Assembly: GCA_050084515.1 (NCBI GenBank)
Contig: CM114271.1
Span: 5,208,001 to 5,272,000, forward strand
Source: Blasia pusilla
Lineage: Eukaryota > Marchantiophyta > Marchantiopsida > Blasiales
Length of the DNA stretch: 64,000 bases
Reading direction: 5' to 3'
A program made the position numbers and the translations under genes. Every line of letters starts with the position of its first letter. Within the stretch, counting starts at the first letter, position 1. The notes beneath the pieces were generated by a model. The model saw nothing but the letters and a program-made list of their open reading frames with translations, made no database searches and was not told the DNA's origin. Shown piece by piece: positions 60,090 through 64,000 of the stretch.

Positions 60090-60870
60090 CGATTGCAGTT
60101 ACATGGGTTGAAGCTACATTCAGGCAAGTGCAAGTTCTTCTACGACCAGATTGAGTATCTGGGTCATATGAAATACCCAGGGGGCCTTGGTGTGCAGAAA
60201 ATGAAGGTAGAGGCTATTTCACGCATTCCACGCCCTATAGATGTGAGTCGAGTTAGTGCATTCATGGGATTGGCGAACTTCTATCAACGATACGTCAAGG
60301 GTTTTAGCTCGATTGCAAAGCTGTTGACCTTGTTGATCAAGGTGGATCAGGACTGCCACAGGGGGAATGAGCAAGAGAGAGCATTTCAGATGCTCAAGGA
60401 CACATTGATGTCCGCGCCCATATTGAGGAGACCGATCAGGGTGCGTCCTTTCCAATTGCATATCGATTGGAGCATATTAGGGCTTGGAGGCGTGCTCACC
60501 CAGCATGACGAAGATGATAGAGACAGATTGATGTCCGCGCCTATATTGAGGAGACCGATCAGGGGACGTCCTTTCTCATTGCATACATATTGGGGCTTGG
60601 AGCCGTGCTCACCCAGCATGACGATGATGGTAGAGAGTTCGTGGTGGCTTACGCTAGTCGCTCGAACAACGCTGTAGAGGCAAAGTATAGCTCGTATGAG
60701 GATGGGTGCTTGGTTTCGGTGTGGGTTGTCACACATTTCAATTGTTATCTATTCAGCAATCCCTTTACCATCATTGCTGATCATCAACCACTTAAGTGGT
60801 TGATGGAGTCCGACAAGCTTACAGAGAAGCTTGCGAGGTGGGCTCTTTTGTTGTAGGAGTATGAGTTCCA
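60090..60870 (+). pseudogene. Element D RT connection and RNase H with internal duplication
   Basis: LGVQKMKVEAISRIPRP and MGLANFYQRYVKGFS precede RNase H. The first RNase H strand is duplicated: LMSAPILRRPIR...LHIDWSILGLG at 60405-60527 and again from 60528, with the second copy diverged (HTYWGLE). YSSYEDGCL and the ADHQPLKWLMES segment follow, then TAG 60854-60856 (CAG in copy B). Confidence 0.82.
60405..60640. repeat. 123-bp tandem duplication inside element D RNase H
   Basis: TTGATGTCCGCGCC at 60405 recurs at 60528; the second unit lacks about 10 bp (GAGCATATTA). The duplication is absent from copies B and C. Confidence 0.9.
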
Positions 60871-60871
60871 A

Positions 60872-62047
60872 GTGGTGCATAGACCTGGGACGCTCAACCA
60901 GGATGCAGATGGTTTGAGCCATAACCCATGCTCGAATCAGCGAGATGCGAGTGGAGCTCGTTGGCATGGTGAGAGTGATGAGAAGTTGGTGTCAGGATGG
61001 CATGCGTCAGCCTATTTGGGCTTGTTGGCTATGGAGAGCCAGATTGCTGAGACTTCTATGGCGAGGTCTGATGGAGAGTCCTTAGATCTAGAGGTCGGTG
61101 AGGAGACGACATGTGGCCGAGATATTCACGACGATGGAGTGGTCTTGGAGTACCTACGTACTGGTAGCGACGTGAGAACAGTGGATGCTAGAGAGCATGA
61201 TCGGATCCTACAACAAGCCAGACAGTTTCGATGGGAGGGGACACATGTGTTGCGAGTGTGGGAGGATGGTAGAGTGCATGTAGTGCCTCATCCTTCGCAG
61301 AGAGCACGTTTGGTGTGTCATGCCTATGAGGAGTTGGGTCATTTTGGAGTGAAGCGTACGTACAACTTGCTCCAGATTCAATATTGGTGGTGAGGCATGC
61401 AGAGTGACGTTCAGCAGTTTGTTGCCAGATGCATGGTATGTGATCGAGTCCGAGCATCGTTCAATGCTCCGACTCCACAGTTGCATCCAATTTTGATCAT
61501 GGATTTAGGTTATAGATGGAGTTTGGATTTTGCAAGACCTTTGCCTTTGACAGAGCGCCATAGTCATTATGTGTTGGTGCTGGTCGAGCACTTCTCAAAG
61601 TGGATAGAGTTGGTTGCATTGCCTGACAAAGCAAGTGAGGGAGTAGTGTATGCCTTCCTAGATCGAGTGCTGAGTCATTACGGCGCACCAACTGAGGTGT
61701 TGATAGACCAGGGTAGAGAGTTCCGCGGGGAGTTTCAAGCCTTGTGTGATCAGGCACTGATCAACCACCGCACTACTTCGCAAGATCATCCTGAGGCGGA
61801 TGGACTAGCGGAGCGGTTTGTGCAGACGTTGAAGAGAGGATTACGCAAGTGTGGATTGCAGAGAGGTCACCTAGGAGATTGGGACCTCCTGTTTGCGTGG
61901 TTGGCGATGGGATGCAGATTCAACAAGCAAGCATCCTTAGCGTCTTTCTCACCGTACTTGCTATTGTATGGCCGAGAGCCAAATTTACTTGCGGACATTC
62001 GTCGAGATGTTGGTGAGGTGTTGAACCTTGATGATCCTGACGTATAG
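60872..62047 (+). pseudogene. Element D integrase
   Basis: VHRPGTLNQDADGLSHNP, variable acidic linker, then HHCC finger HAYEELGHFGVKRTYNLL to CMVCDRVRA, with TGA 61391-61393 where copy B has CGA. Core: LDFARPLPL (Asp), LIDQGREF (Asp) and HPEADGLAERF (Glu), all present. ASLASFSPYLLLYGREPNLL and NLDDPDV follow, then TAG 62045-62047 (Trp in copies B and C). The core is open from 61397 to 62047, the longest intact integrase in the window. Confidence 0.86.
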
Positions 62048-62080
62048 ATGCGACCATGTGTTCAGAGGGATGATATCTTG

Positions 62081-63247
62081 TGTCCCGCCAAGAAATCTTC
62101 AAACATGCTAAGATTTCTTCATTGAATTGTTGAGGGTCCTCCTCATAGCTATGGGAGGAATAACTTCATTCCAAAACATATCATATGCAAAGTAAATACT
62201 TGATATTTTTCAATAAGATGTAGAATATCACAATGAGAGAAAGTGCCAAATTCTATATGCTTCCCTACTTAGCTTTTCTTTAGGAAGGGAATTTTAATGC
62301 TAATAATGATGTGTATGTTCACAAAAGAAATATGACCAAGACTTAGTTACTTGCTACTCATATCAAGGTGAATTGTATGCGTAAGTCATACTCCTATAAC
62401 TCTTTGTGGAGTTAGTTAGGGTTTGATATGATCATAGTGTTCACATTTAACCTTTTTGGCCTAGGGCTGAGGGGAAAGAGGTCACGTGTAAGTGATGCTC
62501 CAATGATCTTATAAATAGGTAATTAAACTTCCCGAACATATGCTAGGTAAGAATTTAGCCTCGAGGTTATACTTATTTATGAGTTCTTGTAAGAAGATTT
62601 TGAGTTTGCCATCGAGTGAGTTTGTTTCTATTATCCAAAAAAATTAGTCGAATTTCTATTGTGAATATGTGTCATGGTTTCAGTTTTGTGTTAATACATA
62701 TGTTGAAACACCCTCAAAAGAAACACTTAACTCTTCTCTACAACGGATAGCATGGAATCATCACCAAACTTGGATGACATGCCTTTAAGCAATGGATCAC
62801 AACCAACTTTGGAGGAGATTGTTATCCCCATCTATATTATTATGGTAGAAAGCCCCTTCATTTTGTAAATTCCTCTCCTCTCGACACTTTCAGCCAACAA
62901 GATTATTCATTTCTTAACCAATAAGATTGTTCAAAATTAACTTAAGATGAAAAAAAAACTAATTATAGAAGTCAACAAATAAAATCATTCAAAATTATTG
63001 TAAAATGACACTTGAAATCTATTTTTTTTTAAAACTACCCAAACAAAATTGCCCTAATCAAATGGGGCTTACGTACACTAGTACTCTTCAAACATAACCG
63101 ATCTAATTAAAACGTTTAAATATTCAATATTTAAACGTGGCAAATGCCACGTCTTCCTTATGTGAAGGAGGTACTCCCCACCCCATATTATTATCATGGC
63201 GCAAAAGTTTAAATTGTTCACAAAACCTTACTGCGCGCGTAGCGCAA
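62081..63247. other. AT-rich stretch without a gene
   Basis: No ORF of note. A short inverted repeat (AAGAAATCTT, AAGATTTCTT) lies at 62090-62119. 62930-63130 has A/T homopolymers. Confidence 0.4.
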
Positions 63248-63252
63248 TGACG

Positions 63253-63284
<32 letters not shown>

Positions 63285-63327
63285 TGGAGCCTAAATCCAG
63301 CGCCTTAGACCACTCGGCCAAACCGTC
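63248..63327 (-). tRNA. tRNA-Leu (anticodon UAG)
   Basis: 80 nt on the minus strand. Acceptor arms GACGGTT and AGCCGTC pair with one G-T. A box TGGCCGAGTGG, B box GGTTCAAATCC, anticodon stem CTGGA/TCCAG with loop TTTAGGC giving UAG. Discriminator base A. A TTTT run lies about 20 nt downstream as the RNA polymerase III stop. No intron. The sequence is of plant nuclear type and looks functional. Confidence 0.95.
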
Positions 63328-63463
63328 TTGATGCCAACGGAAAGAATCTAGTACTATATATTTTAAAGACAGAATGAGGGTAATGTATGGGGAAGTGGAT
63401 CTGAATTTACTCAGTGAGCAGTAGGCGTTTGAAACGTGTTCGTACTGAGTGATTGAGAGAACA

Positions 63464-63868
63464 ATGCCTGCTGTTCTACGTCCCGTTTTGCCAGGGCTTC
63501 CTTCAACAGTTTCAGTTCATCGTCCATCGCCACCATCCTTTCAGAGCATTCGGGAGCGGAGCAGGTGCTTGTGGGGTTACGGCGCATGCGTAGTATCTAT
63601 CCATCTTCTGTTGCAATATTCTGTTGAGGCGGAGAGGATCTTGCTTCTCTGCATCTGGGCTCAGGCTCTACTGAGCGCATTCATGGAGGCGACGCGAGTT
63701 TTCACTAGACTGCCTGCGACATGTGCTCACTGCTCACGTTTCTTGTGCTTTGCATTTGGTGCCATTGTACCTTGTTTACACTTTGGTAGAGAGAAAGTGC
63801 ATCAGATGAGGTCATCGCGTTCAGTTGATTCCCGGCGAGCCATGATTTCAACACGCAAGCTACATTGA
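63464..63868 (+). CDS. Unrecognised ORF, possible first exon of an organelle-targeted protein
   Basis: From ATG 63464, about 134 codons. The first 35 residues (PAVLRPVLPGLPSTVSVHRPSPPS...) are rich in Pro, Ser and Arg with no acidic residue, as in plastid or mitochondrial transit peptides. The middle is Cys- and Leu-rich without a domain I recognise. It lies just after the tRNA gene. Coding status is unproven; the real exon could end early at a GT such as the one in GCAGGTGCTTG near 63562. Confidence 0.3.
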   Translation: MPAVLRPVLPGLPSTVSVHRPSPPSFQSIRERSRCLWGYGACVVSIHLLLQYSVEAERILLLCIWAQALLSAFMEATRVFTRLPATCAHCSRFLCFAFGAIVPCLHFGREKVHQMRSSRSVDSRRAMISTRKLH

Positions 63869-64000
63869 GAAGACTTTTCTTCCGTCGCTTTTACTCCTGT
63901 TGGTTGGGATTACAAGACATCTTCCAGACCGGAAAGTAGATAGACAGATATGGATGCCTTCTTGTAAATATTCCTAAATGCGAAGCAAGTTAAGCATGTT

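Larger units (their letters stand above)
58684..62080 (+). mobile_element. Family 1 methyltransferase retroelement E/D, right part (D)
   Basis: Continuation of element E after copy C: end of the methyltransferase, RT, RNase H and integrase. Homology to copies B and C ends at about 62075, inside the integrase C-terminal region. PHD, polypurine tract and B1-A2-B2 are missing. The flank is unrelated AT-rich DNA. Confidence 0.9.

Noticed and set aside
63124-63321. Minus-strand ORF MAEWSKALDLGSS across the tRNA gene
   Set aside because: It is the translation of tRNA-Leu and flank, a frequent false prediction.

Overview
The window looks like nuclear DNA of a streptophyte (plant lineage), most likely a non-seed plant or charophyte alga. 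The support is a plant-type tRNA-Leu(UAG), two exons of a RINGLET-type (RLT) homeobox gene, a CACTA (En/Spm) DNA transposon, and plant-style Ty3/gypsy and LINE-like remnants. The species cannot be fixed from the sequence. Genes are sparse and most recognisable coding sequence is decayed transposable element.

Layout. 1-2344: 5' part of a minus-strand Ty3/gypsy-like element (copy A, family 2). 2345-6740: plus-strand element (copy B, family 1) with RT, RNase H, integrase, PHD finger and terminal repeats. 6741-11500: AT-rich, nearly gene-free. 11500-14563: minus-strand non-LTR retroelement with an N-terminal zinc finger and a restriction-like-endonuclease type C-terminus. 15.4-15.8 kb: two-unit tandem duplication. 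18.04-19.26 kb: satellite-like array of about 155 bp units. 21.7-32.6 kb: the most gene-like part, with RLT exons on the minus strand (25055-26060) and a perfect 23-bp hairpin at 27.72 kb. 33.3-34.0 kb: LTR-like promoter sequence. 36.5-43.36 kb: 3' part of a CACTA element. 43.36-44.66 kb: fragment of another gypsy element (copy F). 44.66-48.89 kb plus 58.68-62.08 kb: one plus-strand family 1 element (E/D) split by a nearly complete minus-strand family 2 element (copy C, 48898-58683) with a target-site duplication. 63.25 kb: tRNA-Leu, then an unrecognised ORF.

Central finding. Families 1 and 2 encode, in order, gag with CCHC knuckles, aspartic protease, a C5-cytosine DNA methyltransferase domain, RT, RNase H, DDE integrase and a PHD finger. 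In copy C the frame from protease to the integrase zinc finger is one frame apart from point stops, so the methyltransferase was part of the polyprotein. The ends are also unusual. Instead of two identical LTRs, copies show A1 at the 5' end and B1-A2-B2 after the polypurine tract. This is the split-direct-repeat layout known from DIRS/PAT/Ngaro elements, but here beside a DDE integrase. Both families show it, and the duplication flanking copy C supports these ends. A Ty3-like element that carries a methylation writer, a probable histone reader and split repeats is the system most worth following up.

All copies are dead. Most stops correspond to CAG, CGA or TGG codons retained in a sister copy, as expected from C-to-T decay. 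Nesting order inferred: F was hit by CACTA and by E/D; E/D was later hit by C.
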